A stretch of DNA of 64,000 nt from Macondimonas sp045864775. Its GTDB lineage: Bacteria > Pseudomonadota > Gammaproteobacteria > UBA5335. The DNA is taken from the NCBI GenBank assembly GCA_045864775.1, contig BTVR01000001.1:868001-932000 (forward strand). The letters run 5' to 3'. The position numbers and the translations under genes were made by a program. Within the stretch, counting starts at the first letter, position 1. Every line of letters starts with the position of its first letter. Under the pieces are notes generated by a model that worked only from the letters and a program-made list of their open reading frames with translations, was not told the DNA's origin and searched no databases. Below, piece by piece: positions 7,926 to 15,879 of this stretch.

Positions 7926-8155
7926 GAGGCGCCGTCCTGTCGCGCTACCGCAGCGCGACAAAAGGCCCTATTGCATTTGGGGTCTATCACTGGGTAATCT
8001 AGCTCCGAGCTGTTTCATTGGATCTGCGGTCTATTCTGCCTCATCCAGTCCGGTCGAGTCACATACGGTACGGACAGGTTTCTGCCGACGCCTACTTCGC
8101 GTTTCCGGCACGATCATTCAGTTCCTAAATCTTTCTTGCTGTGGAGGTATGTTTC

Positions 8156-8482
8156 GTGAGCGGTGCGATCACCCATGTCACGGATGAGAATTTCGAGCGG
8201 GAAGTGCTGCAGTCCCCGTTGCCGGTGCTGGTCGATTATTGGGCGGAATGGTGCGGCCCCTGCAAGATGATCGCGCCGATTCTGGACGAGATGTCGGAGC
8301 AATATGCGGGGCGGCTCCGAATCGCCAAGCTCAATATCGACGAGAATCCTCAGACCCCCCCGAAATACGGGATTCGCGGCATCCCGACGCTGATGCTCTT
8401 CAAGGGCGGCAATGTCGAGGCGACCAAGGTCGGTGCACTGTCGAAGTCGCAACTGACGACCTTTCTCGATAGTCAGCTATAA
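8156..8482 (+). CDS. trxA: Thioredoxin 1
   Basis: A 108-residue cytoplasmic thiol-disulfide reductant. The active site WCGPCKMIAP lies near residue 32, followed by the cis-Pro segment GIRGIPTLMLFKGG. Length matches E. coli TrxA. The start is a GTG at 8156, which has GGAGG 8 bases upstream; an earlier in-frame GTG at 8141 precedes that ribosome site and is not used. It lies upstream of rho and divergent from rhlB, the conserved gammaproteobacterial layout. Confidence 0.95.
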   Translation: MSGAITHVTDENFEREVLQSPLPVLVDYWAEWCGPCKMIAPILDEMSEQYAGRLRIAKLNIDENPQTPPKYGIRGIPTLMLFKGGNVEATKVGALSKSQLTTFLDSQL

Positions 8483-8508
8483 TTCGTCGAGTCATCGCAG
8501 CGCCTGAA

Positions 8509-8695
8509 ATGGCCCCCGACCTCCGCCGGGGCCATGCCGAACAGAACCACAACAACAAGACCACCAGCAAAGACTTTCTCATCGTCCGTATTGCCCTTCC
8601 GAGAACGCAAACCGTCCGCACGCCCAGCCACGCCATCCGCCAAGCCCTTTCCCACACATTCGAGCCCGGCTCAGCCCATTTCGAGTAACTACTGC
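8509..8695 (+). promoter_or_regulatory. rho leader: hairpin plus C-rich, G-poor stretch (candidate autoregulatory rut)
   Basis: Between trxA and rho, a perfect 8-bp stem (ATGGCCCC at 8509-8516 with GGGGCCAT at 8528-8535) is not followed by a T-run. From about 8540 the strand is rich in C and A and poor in G, with runs such as ACCACAACAACAAGACCACC. This is the composition preferred by Rho. Rho is known to attenuate its own transcription in E. coli. That this leader does so is inference. Confidence 0.45.
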
Positions 8696-9955
8696 ATGAA
8701 CCTCACCGATCTGAAGAAAATGCCGGCCGCCGAGCTCGTCGCTCTGGCGCAGTCGATGAACGTCGAAGGAACCGCGCGTTCGCGCAAGCAGGACATCATC
8801 TTCGCCATCCTGAAGCACGTCGCGAAGAATGGCGACGAAATCTTCGGTGACGGTGTGATGGAAATCATGCAGGACGGCTACGGCTTTCTGCGATCGGGAG
8901 ACAGCTCCTATCTGGCCGGCCCCGATGACATTTATGTCTCGCCGAGCCAGATCCGACGCTTCAATCTGCGCACCGGAGATACCGTCACCGGGCGAATCCG
9001 CCCACCCAAGGAAGGCGAGCGCTACTTCGCGCTGCTGAAGGTCGATGAGATCAATTTCGAGCGACCCGAAGCCTCCCACCACAAGATTCTTTTCGAAAAT
9101 CTCACACCGCTGTTCGCCAAGGAAATCCTGAGCCTCGAACAGGGCAACGGCAGCACCGAGGACTTGACCTCGCGCATCATCGACATGATCTCACCCATCG
9201 GCAAGGGGCAGCGCGGCCTCGTCGTCTCGCCGCCCAAGGCGGGCAAGACCATGATGCTGCAGAACATCGCCCACAGCATCGCGGCCAATCACCCCGAGTG
9301 TTATCTCATCGTCCTGCTCATCGACGAACGCCCCGAGGAAGTCACCGAAATGAGCCGTTCGGTGCGAGGCGAAGTGATCGCCTCCACCTTTGATGAACCG
9401 GCCACCCGCCACGTCCAGGTGGCTGAAATGGTGATCGAAAAAGCCAAGCGACTGGTCGAACACAAGCGGGACGTCGTGGTGCTGCTGGACTCCATCACCC
9501 GTTTGGCGCGCGCCTATAACACCGTGGTGCCCTCCTCCGGCAAGGTGCTGACCGGCGGTGTGGACGCCAACGCGTTGCATCGGCCCAAACGCTTCTTTGG
9601 CGCGGCCCGCAACATCGAAGAAGGCGGTTCCTTGACGATCATTGCGACCGCCCTGGTCGACACCGGCTCGCGCATGGACGATGTCATCTACGAGGAGTTC
9701 AAGGGAACCGGCAACATGGAAATCCATCTGGAGCGCCGCATCGCCGAAAAACGCATCTTTCCGGCGATCAACATCAACCGTTCCGGAACCCGACGCGAAG
9801 AGTTCCTCATCTCGCAGGAAGAAATGCAGAAGATCTGGATCCTGCGCAAGCTCCTGCATTCCATGGACGAAATGGCGGCCATCGAATTCTTGCTGGATCG
9901 CATGAAGAACACCAAGACCAACGGCGAGTTCTTCGACACCATGAAGCGGGGTTGA
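8696..9955 (+). CDS. rho: Transcription termination factor Rho
   Basis: A 419-residue hexameric RNA-dependent ATPase, exactly the E. coli length. It begins MNLTDLKKMPAAELVALAQS. The cold-shock-like RNA-binding domain includes DGYGFLRSGDSSYLAGPDD. The P-loop is PPKAGKT near residue 180, followed by LIDERPEEVTEM and LLDSITRLARAYN. The R-loop region is near KVLTGGVDANALHRPKRFFG. An open frame extends upstream to 8534 but that part is the Rho leader, not protein. The ribosome site is weak (GAG about 10 bases upstream), which would suit tight regulation. The methyltransferase gene follows after 4 bases. Confidence 0.97.
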   Translation: MNLTDLKKMPAAELVALAQSMNVEGTARSRKQDIIFAILKHVAKNGDEIFGDGVMEIMQDGYGFLRSGDSSYLAGPDDIYVSPSQIRRFNLRTGDTVTGRIRPPKEGERYFALLKVDEINFERPEASHHKILFENLTPLFAKEILSLEQGNGSTEDLTSRIIDMISPIGKGQRGLVVSPPKAGKTMMLQNIAHSIAANHPECYLIVLLIDERPEEVTEMSRSVRGEVIASTFDEPATRHVQVAEMVIEKAKRLVEHKRDVVVLLDSITRLARAYNTVVPSSGKVLTGGVDANALHRPKRFFGAARNIEEGGSLTIIATALVDTGSRMDDVIYEEFKGTGNMEIHLERRIAEKRIFPAININRSGTRREEFLISQEEMQKIWILRKLLHSMDEMAAIEFLLDRMKNTKTNGEFFDTMKRG

Positions 9956-9959
9956 TGCC

Positions 9960-10625
9960 ATGAGCCGCAAGACGCTGACGATGGATGATCGACTCGGAGA
10001 TTATCTGTGTGAAGTCGGCGTCCGCGAGCCGGATATTGCCCGCGCCCTGCGTGAGGAAACCGCGACCCTGCCTGAGTCCAACATGCAGATCGCACCCGAG
10101 CAGGGACAGTTCCTGGACTTCATGATCCGCGCTCTGGGCGCTCGCCGCACACTCGAGATCGGTGTCTATACCGGCTACAGCGCGCTCATCACGGCGCTGG
10201 CCCTGCCGGACGACGGCGAACTCATTGCCTGCGACATCAATGCCGAATGGACCACGATCGCCCAACGCTATTGGCAACGGGCGGGTGTCTCGCAGCGCAT
10301 TCGTCTGCAGCTGCGTCCCGCGCTCGAGACGCTGCGCGGCTTGGTCGAGGCGGGTGAATCAGGGCAATTCGACTTTGCTTTCATCGACGCCGACAAGACG
10401 GCTTATCCCGCTTACTTCGAGTCCTGCCTGGAACTGCTGCGGCCGGGCGGGGTCATCGCTGTGGACAACACGCTCTGGTCGGGTCGCGTCGCCGACCCCG
10501 ATGCCAACGACGAGGACACCGTGGCCCTGCGTGCATTCAATGCCCAGCTCGGCGTCGATCCGCGGATCGACCTGTGCCTGTTGCCGCTGGCGGATGGTCT
10601 CACCTTGGCCCGCAAGAAAGTTTGA
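9960..10625 (+). CDS. Class I SAM-dependent O-methyltransferase (caffeoyl-CoA OMT-like)
   Basis: A 221-residue O-methyltransferase family 3 protein. The SAM-binding glycine motif is TLEIGVYTGYSALITALALP near residue 60. It is followed by acidic loop IACDINAEW, FIDADKTAYPAYFE (metal- and substrate-binding Asp residues), LRPGGVIAVDNTLWSGRVAD, and a C-terminus LLPLADGLTLARKK. These are all standard in bacterial relatives of plant caffeoyl-CoA O-methyltransferases, which need a divalent metal. Natural substrates in bacteria are mostly unknown. It starts 4 bases after the rho stop and is probably translated from the same message. Nothing suggests a functional tie to Rho. Confidence 0.88.
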   Translation: MSRKTLTMDDRLGDYLCEVGVREPDIARALREETATLPESNMQIAPEQGQFLDFMIRALGARRTLEIGVYTGYSALITALALPDDGELIACDINAEWTTIAQRYWQRAGVSQRIRLQLRPALETLRGLVEAGESGQFDFAFIDADKTAYPAYFESCLELLRPGGVIAVDNTLWSGRVADPDANDEDTVALRAFNAQLGVDPRIDLCLLPLADGLTLARKKV

Positions 10626-10731
10626 TGCGTTGAAAAAAGACCCGGACGACGGTACGCCGCGGGCAGGTTCACGTCAATGACCGATCGCGCCTGGCGAGGC
10701 GCAAGCCCGGCGATGCACGAGCCTGCCGTCC

Positions 10732-11358
10732 TCAAAATCCCAAGCGCGCACCAAGGCGCCACTCGGAAAGCTCCTGCCCTCGCAGGTCTTTTTCGTACTC
10801 GCCCGTCATGTACGACGCGGTCAGCCCCAGGTTTTCGGATAGCCGATACGACGCGCCCAAGGAGTAGCGAAACAGCCCCGAGGCCACCTCCTCGCGACGG
10901 TTGTCGAGCGCGTTCTGCAGGACTTCGAACTCCAGCTTGAAGGCATCAAGGATGCCCATCCGCAAGCCGGCGCCCAGGCCATAGCCCTGCCACTGGTCGG
11001 TCGCGAACAGATCGTCGCGGCGATGCAGATAGGACATCCCGCCGAACAGATCCATGGAGACGCCGTCCAGCAGCGGTGTCAGCGCATACTCACCGCCGAT
11101 GCCGGCCGACAGTGCGCTCAAGGGCAAACTGAAATCGCCGAATACATCCTCACGCGAATGCTGGTCGATTGTCAGGAACAAATGCTCGCCGAGCGGTTGC
11201 GGAGCCGACGAGCCGGACGCCGGCTCGTCCAGCCCGTCCAGCGCCATATGGGCCTGGTAGGCGCGCTCGAGCACATCCGCTGCCAGAAATCCCGCGGCCT
11301 GCGCCGGTCCGGCACCCGCCACGAGCGTCGTGAGCACCATCCAGCGGAAATTTTTCAT
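10732..11358 (-). CDS. Putative outer-membrane beta-barrel protein (unrecognised family)
   Basis: A 208-residue exported protein. A signal peptide covers about residues 1-21 (LTTLVAGAGPAQA). After it come alternating polar and aromatic strands (YGLGAGLRMGILDAFKLEFE; GLFRYSLGASYRLSENLGLT). The chain ends WRLGARLGF, with the terminal Phe typical of BAM-inserted outer-membrane barrels. I expect about 8 strands. The start at 11358 has AAGGAAGG upstream. An open frame continues beyond it but lacks sense as protein. I do not recognise the family. The middle region (SAGIGGEYALTPLLDGVSMD) looks like a surface-assembly or porin-like barrel. It stands alone between convergent and co-directional neighbours, so context adds little. 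Confidence 0.6.
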   Translation of the reverse strand: MKNFRWMVLTTLVAGAGPAQAAGFLAADVLERAYQAHMALDGLDEPASGSSAPQPLGEHLFLTIDQHSREDVFGDFSLPLSALSAGIGGEYALTPLLDGVSMDLFGGMSYLHRRDDLFATDQWQGYGLGAGLRMGILDAFKLEFEVLQNALDNRREEVASGLFRYSLGASYRLSENLGLTASYMTGEYEKDLRGQELSEWRLGARLGF

Positions 11359-11591
11359 ATCGATCCCTTCCTTACCTGGTCGGACCCCGTGAGACGGGAC
11401 CGAATTTCGCGCCCGGGAGTCTAGCAAGTCCATCCCACACCGGGAAACTGTCGCCGGACGACGGGATGGCGTAACGGGCCGATCGCCTGCGGCGACAGGG
11501 GCTGCCCCGACGACCTCCGCCACGCCATGACCGCCCATCTCTTTAGAATGATCCCACCGACCCCTTTTGACGCCGCCCTTCAAATCCCGCT

Positions 11592-11867
11592 TCACCGATC
11601 GACGTGCCCCAAATCCCGATCGGGATCGACGCGGTCACGAACCAGCCGCTTGATCTCCTTGGCTTCGGGAAAGCGGCCTTCCACGGCCCTGGACCACAGC
11701 ACTTCGCTCCCCCATCGGACCTCGAAAATGCCGCCCGATCCGGGCGCGAGGGCGACTTCGGTCAAATCCTGTCCGAAAGTCATCAGCAATTCCTGCGCCA
11801 GCCATGCCGCCCGCAACAGCCACTGACACTGAGCGCAGTAGATGATGACGATCCGTCGTTCCTTCAT
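11592..11867 (-). CDS. SelT/SelW/SelH (Rdx) family protein
   Basis: A 91-residue thioredoxin-like-fold protein. It begins with a strand and CxxC loop, IVIIYCAQCQWLLRAAWLAQ, where the second Cys stands where animal selenoproteins W carry selenocysteine. The rest (GSGGIFEVRWGSEVLWSRA and FPEAKEIKRLVRDRVDP) matches the bacterial Rdx family. Its role is presumed redox, with no firm substrate. GAGGTG lies 4 bases before the ATG. It is divergent from the PQQ-dehydrogenase-like gene. The family call is confident, the function open. Confidence 0.88.
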   Translation of the reverse strand: MKERRIVIIYCAQCQWLLRAAWLAQELLMTFGQDLTEVALAPGSGGIFEVRWGSEVLWSRAVEGRFPEAKEIKRLVRDRVDPDRDLGHVDR

Positions 11868-11953
11868 GCTGCACCTCGCTCTCTTGCCCCGTTGCCGATC
11901 GCCGGACCCGAGTGAGTATAGTGGGCCGACGGACCCGCGTCGGGGAGAAGCAC

Positions 11954-13342
11954 ATGCACTTGGAAAAGACAGACAGCCTTCATTTGGTGCGCCGTCACGT
12001 CGGCTGCTCGGCGCGAAAGGGCTACGAGCGCGCTGCGCCCTGGGTCGTCCTGGCCCTGGCCGTCATCGGTCAGGTGGCCCAAGGCGCCGAATGTCCTCCA
12101 GCGCCCGATCCTCTTTCTCTGCCTGCAGGATGGTGCGCGCAAGTCTTTGCGCACGGACTCGGCGCCGCACGTCATCTGGCAGTCGGCCTCGAGGGCACGG
12201 TCTACGTCATGACCGACGGTCCTGCCCGTACGTCCGAATCGCCGTTCCCGGCGGTGGACGGCCGTGGACCGGTCATCGGCCTCCAGGATCAGGATGGCGA
12301 CGGCCGCGCCGATGCGGGATTTCGTTTCGGCGAGGCCGGCGGGACGGGTCTGGCCCTGACCGGAACCACACTGTTTGTCGGGGAGGACCGTCGCATCCTG
12401 CGCTATACCTTGGACCGCCAGAGCGGACGCCCGGTTGGCCCGCCGGCGGTGGTTGTCAGCGACTTTCCTGATCAGCGTCAGCATGCGGCCAAATCCATCG
12501 CCACCGATGGCCGGGGCGGGCTCTATGTAAACGTCGGCGCGCCCTCCAACGCCTGCCAACGGGCCGATCGCAGGCCCGGCTCGCCCGGTCTGGACCCCTG
12601 CCCCGAACGGGACGCGCAAGCCGGCATCTGGCGCTATGACGCGACTCGGACCGGGCAACGCCATCCCGCCGATGGCGCGCTGCAGGCGCGCGGTGTGCGC
12701 AATGCCGTCGCCCTCGCCTGGCGCAAGACCGATGCGACGCTCTACGCCGTCCAGCACGGCCGAGATCAACTCGGCAGCCTCTGGCCCGCACGCTTCGATG
12801 CCCAGGCCAACGCCGAACAACCGGCCGAGGAACTGCTGCGTCTTACCCCCGGCAGCGATTTCGGGTGGCCCTATTGCTACTTCGACGCCGCTGCGGACCG
12901 GCGCATCCTGGCCCCGGAATATGGCGGAGACGGCGAGCGCGTCGGACGCTGCGCGGCGTACCCGCGGCCCGTGCTCACGCTCCCGGCGCATGTGGCGCCC
13001 AACGCGCTCGTCTTCGATGACGACAAGCGTCTGCCGCCGCCGTATCGGGGCGGCGCGCTGATCGCGCTGCATGGTTCCTGGAACCGCGCACCCCTGCCGC
13101 AGGCCGGGTATGCGATCGCATTCGTGCCCGTCACCCCGCAAGGCATCGCCGGCACCAGCAGCCTGTTCGTGCGGGGCTTCGCTGGCCACGACCCGATCCG
13201 CGATCCCGGTAGCGCCCGCTACCGGCCCAGCGGCCTCGCCATCGGCGTGGACGGCGCCGTTTATGTCAGCGACTCGCGGCACGGCCGCATCTGGCGGCTG
13301 TGGAGCCCTGAGCGGGCATCGCAACGCGCCTTGGACGGTTAG
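11954..13342 (+). CDS. Periplasmic PQQ-dependent sugar dehydrogenase-like protein
   Basis: A 462-residue exported beta-propeller protein of the soluble glucose/sorbosone dehydrogenase class. An N-terminal hydrophobic segment (APWVVLALAVIGQVAQGAEC, about residues 26-45) is the signal or anchor, preceded by an unusually long positively charged N-terminus. Propeller signatures include FDAAADRR near an LTPGSDFGWPYCYF stretch, YRGGALIALHGSWNR, and the C-terminal GVDGAVYVSDSRHGRIWRLW. Known relatives oxidise sugars or aldoses in the periplasm using PQQ, but many lack a proven substrate. The ATG at 11954 has GGAGA upstream. No PQQ biosynthesis genes lie in the window. No haem motif is present, so it is not a quinohaemoprotein. 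Confidence 0.8.
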   Translation: MHLEKTDSLHLVRRHVGCSARKGYERAAPWVVLALAVIGQVAQGAECPPAPDPLSLPAGWCAQVFAHGLGAARHLAVGLEGTVYVMTDGPARTSESPFPAVDGRGPVIGLQDQDGDGRADAGFRFGEAGGTGLALTGTTLFVGEDRRILRYTLDRQSGRPVGPPAVVVSDFPDQRQHAAKSIATDGRGGLYVNVGAPSNACQRADRRPGSPGLDPCPERDAQAGIWRYDATRTGQRHPADGALQARGVRNAVALAWRKTDATLYAVQHGRDQLGSLWPARFDAQANAEQPAEELLRLTPGSDFGWPYCYFDAAADRRILAPEYGGDGERVGRCAAYPRPVLTLPAHVAPNALVFDDDKRLPPPYRGGALIALHGSWNRAPLPQAGYAIAFVPVTPQGIAGTSSLFVRGFAGHDPIRDPGSARYRPSGLAIGVDGAVYVSDSRHGRIWRLWSPERASQRALDG

Positions 13343-13442
13343 TCTTGGCGTCGCATGATCACGACGTGAAGACGATTCCGGCGGAGCCGTGCCGACCGTC
13401 GAGCCATTTCGCCATCAACCCACACCGGCAGACCAACCGCCC

Positions 13443-14588
13443 ATGTCCGACCTGAAACAGGAAAACCCGCTGCAAACCTATCTCGTCGGCGGTGCGGTGC
13501 GCGACGAGTTGCTGGGCCTGCCGGTGCACGAGCGCGATCACGTCGTCCTCGGGGCGACCCCCGCGCAGATGCGCGCGCAAGGCTTTCGGCAGGTGGGCCG
13601 TGATTTTCCGGTCTTCCTCCACCCCCGCACGGGCGAGGAATATGCGCTCGCCCGCACCGAGCGCAAGAGCGGCTCGGGTCATCGCGGCTTCACGGTTCAT
13701 GCCGAGCCGGGAGTGACGCTGGAGGAGGATCTGCGCCGGCGCGACCTCACCATCAACGCCATCGCGCGCGCCGGCGATGGCACGCTGATCGATCCCTTCG
13801 GCGGCCGACGCGATCTGACGGCGCGCCTGCTGCGGCATGTCTCTCCAGCCTTCGTGGAAGACCCGCTGCGCATCCTGCGCGTGGCCCGGTTCGCCAGCCG
13901 GCTGGCACCGCTGGGCTTTACCGTTGCGCCCGAAACCCTGACGCTGATGCGCGAGATGGTCGCAGCGGGCATGCTGGCTGAACTGCCGCCCGAGCGGATC
14001 TGGCGGGAATGGGAGAAGGCCCTGAAACAGGCGGCGCCGGGGATGTTCTTCGAAGTCCTGCATGCCTGTGGCGCGCACGCTGTCTTGTGGCCGGAGCTGC
14101 CGTGGGCCGGGGCGGAGCAGCCCCTCTGGCGGCGCTTTCTCGACCGTCTTGCGCCAGATGACCCCCGCCCCACGGCGCGCTATGCCGGCCTCTGGTACGC
14201 GGCTGCGGTCGGGCCCGCCGCTCACGCTGCGGTCGCCGCCCGTTACCGCGTCCCGGATCGCTTCGCCGATCTGGCCGGCCTGGCGCTGGGACCGGGAGCG
14301 CAGCTGCCCGAGGGGAACGATCCGGAACCCTGGTTGGCGTTTCTGGAGGGCTGCGACGCGCTGCGCCGGCCCGCCCGACTGATGGAATTCCTCGACCTGT
14401 TGCGGGCATGGGAAGACTTTACGCACGACACATCCCCCAAGGCGGACCGCCTGCGCAAGCTGCTGGCTGCGATGCAGACGGTCACCAGCGAGGCGCTGCG
14501 CCAAGCCGGTCTCACGGGGCGGGCATTGGGCCAGGCCCTGCGGCAAGCGCGGCTCCAAGCGATTCGAAGGGCTCTGTCCGAGAACTGA
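13443..14588 (+). CDS. cca: CCA tRNA nucleotidyltransferase, short form without recognisable HD motif
   Basis: A 381-residue class II enzyme that adds or repairs the 3'-CCA of tRNA. The head domain is very like the E. coli enzyme: YLVGGAVRDELLGLPV, GRDFPVFLHPRTGEEYALAR, RTERKSGSG, RRDLTINAIA, RHVSPAFVEDPLRILRVARF. Two oddities stand out. The catalytic Asp-x-Asp of E. coli (D21, D23) reads Glu-Arg-Asp here (E30, D32). And the C-terminal part lacks the histidine and HD residues of the phosphohydrolase domain, so phosphatase activity is not expected. The start is the ATG at 13443; an earlier ATG at 13389 would add 18 residues. It is followed by uppP 112 bases downstream. Confidence 0.9.
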   Translation: MSDLKQENPLQTYLVGGAVRDELLGLPVHERDHVVLGATPAQMRAQGFRQVGRDFPVFLHPRTGEEYALARTERKSGSGHRGFTVHAEPGVTLEEDLRRRDLTINAIARAGDGTLIDPFGGRRDLTARLLRHVSPAFVEDPLRILRVARFASRLAPLGFTVAPETLTLMREMVAAGMLAELPPERIWREWEKALKQAAPGMFFEVLHACGAHAVLWPELPWAGAEQPLWRRFLDRLAPDDPRPTARYAGLWYAAAVGPAAHAAVAARYRVPDRFADLAGLALGPGAQLPEGNDPEPWLAFLEGCDALRRPARLMEFLDLLRAWEDFTHDTSPKADRLRKLLAAMQTVTSEALRQAGLTGRALGQALRQARLQAIRRALSEN

Positions 14589-14700
14589 TCGGCCAACGGC
14601 ATGGGCGATACCCGTTGCTGGGCCACGCCCGCGACCTGGCATGGCGGGGGCGCACGGCGGCACGTCATAATGGCCGCCGTTCATTTGCTGGAGCTTTCAC

Positions 14701-15489
14701 ATGTCGGCCTATCTCGCGGCGCTGATCCTCGGCATCATCGAAGGCCTGACGGAGTTTCTCCCCGTCTCCAGCACCGGACACCTGATCCTCGCCGCCGAAC
14801 TCATGGGCGTGCACGACGAGAAAGGCAAGCTGTTCGAGGTCGTGATCCAGCTCGGTGCGATTCTGGCCATATGCTGGGAGTATCGCGCCCGGCTCAGCCG
14901 GGTCGTCCGCGGCTTGCCGAGTGATCCGGCGGCGCAGCGCTTCGCGGTCAACCTCCTCGTCGCCTTTCTACCCGCGGCGGTGCTGGGCGCGCTGTTCATC
15001 GGGCCCATCAAGGACGTGCTTTTCCAGACGCCCATCGTCGCGGCCGCGTGGATCCTCGGTGGCGTGTTCATCCTCTGGACCGAGCGGCGCAACCATGTCG
15101 TCCACATCCACAGCGTGGAGGACATGCGCGCCCGCGACGCGCTGCGAGTGGGACTGGCTCAGACGGTCGCGCTCATTCCCGGCGTGTCGCGCTCGGGCGC
15201 GACCATCATCGGCGGGCTCTGGTTCGGCCTCTCGCGCCGAGCGGCGACCGAATTCTCCTTCTTTCTCGCCATCCCCACCATGTTCGCCGCGACTCTCTAC
15301 GACCTCTACAAACACGGCAGCCTGCTCGGCATCGCGGATCTGGGGCCGTTCGCCGTGGGGTTTCTCGCTGCCTTCGCCAGCGCCTTCATCGCCGTGCGGG
15401 CCCTGCTGCGCTACATCCAGAACCATGACTTCACCGTTTTCGCCTGGTATCGGATCGTCTTCGGCCTGCTCATCCTGATCCTGGCCTGA
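14701..15489 (+). CDS. uppP: Undecaprenyl-diphosphatase UppP (BacA)
   Basis: A 262-residue integral membrane phosphatase that recycles undecaprenyl diphosphate for peptidoglycan and other lipid-linked polymers. Signature motifs are GLTEFLPVSSTGHLILAAEL near residue 15 and PGVSRSGATIIGGLWFGLSR near residue 160. About eight hydrophobic helices are present, and the length is normal. The last 77 bases are repeated at 18969-19045 (see separate entries), so this 3' end may have been supplied or swapped by insertion of the segment that follows. The reading frame itself is intact. Confidence 0.95.
   Translation: MSAYLAALILGIIEGLTEFLPVSSTGHLILAAELMGVHDEKGKLFEVVIQLGAILAICWEYRARLSRVVRGLPSDPAAQRFAVNLLVAFLPAAVLGALFIGPIKDVLFQTPIVAAAWILGGVFILWTERRNHVVHIHSVEDMRARDALRVGLAQTVALIPGVSRSGATIIGGLWFGLSRRAATEFSFFLAIPTMFAATLYDLYKHGSLLGIADLGPFAVGFLAAFASAFIAVRALLRYIQNHDFTVFAWYRIVFGLLILILA
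15413..15489. repeat. Direct repeat copy 1: uppP 3' end
   Basis: The 77 bases ending in the uppP stop codon recur at 18969-19045. The copies differ at three positions (GAC/GAT, CTG/CTC, GCC/GCG), all synonymous in the uppP frame. Homology stops abruptly just upstream of both copies. Confidence 0.9.
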
Positions 15490-15879
15490 TGCCGACACCG
15501 ACGCCTGATTAACGCAGGCAAGCACTTTCGCGAGGTGACCAGGCGCCGACGGGCGCGGCAAAAGAATGCAATCGGTCAAGCCTCTGGCAAGCGCTAACGG
15601 ATACGCATCGGCGTCCCGCGGCAAGACGCTGGCCCTTCGGGCAAGGTCAACGCCGATCGGCCAAGGCAGGATGAAGGCGATGAGCGATGCGACCGGACAG
15701 GCACCCAGGCGGCTCGCCAAAAAATGCCATGATGATGTCGCCATCATTCATATATGGTGTTTTGCTGCCGATAGAGCCGTTGCCTTGCCTCGGCGAATGG
15801 GGAACGACCAAGTGGCCGCGCGGTCAAAAAAAAGCAGTTGAAGCAATGGCATTTGCCCCATTCCCATCACCCCGGTACG
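15490..15879. other. Gene-poor stretch at the left end of the inserted segment
   Basis: About 390 bases between uppP and the GntR gene carry no frame I can support on either strand. The part around 15725-15775 is noticeably more AT-rich. It includes an ATGATG...CATCAT inverted repeat (about 15730-15750) followed by an AT-rich CATATATGG, which could be part of a promoter for the regulator gene. Nothing resembles an integrase or transposase. Confidence 0.5.

Noticed and set aside
7971..8000. TTGCAT-18-TAATCT as a trxA promoter
   Set aside because: Both boxes are poor matches; the gap surely holds a promoter but this one is not distinguishable from chance.
11864..13324. A 486-codon open frame on the minus strand
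   Set aside because: Antisense to the PQQ-dehydrogenase-like gene, which has a signal peptide, ribosome site and family motifs; no domain seen in the antisense frame.
15566..15841. Possible small gene in the gap before the GntR gene
   Set aside because: No ribosome site, no conserved features, and the composition shifts within the frame.
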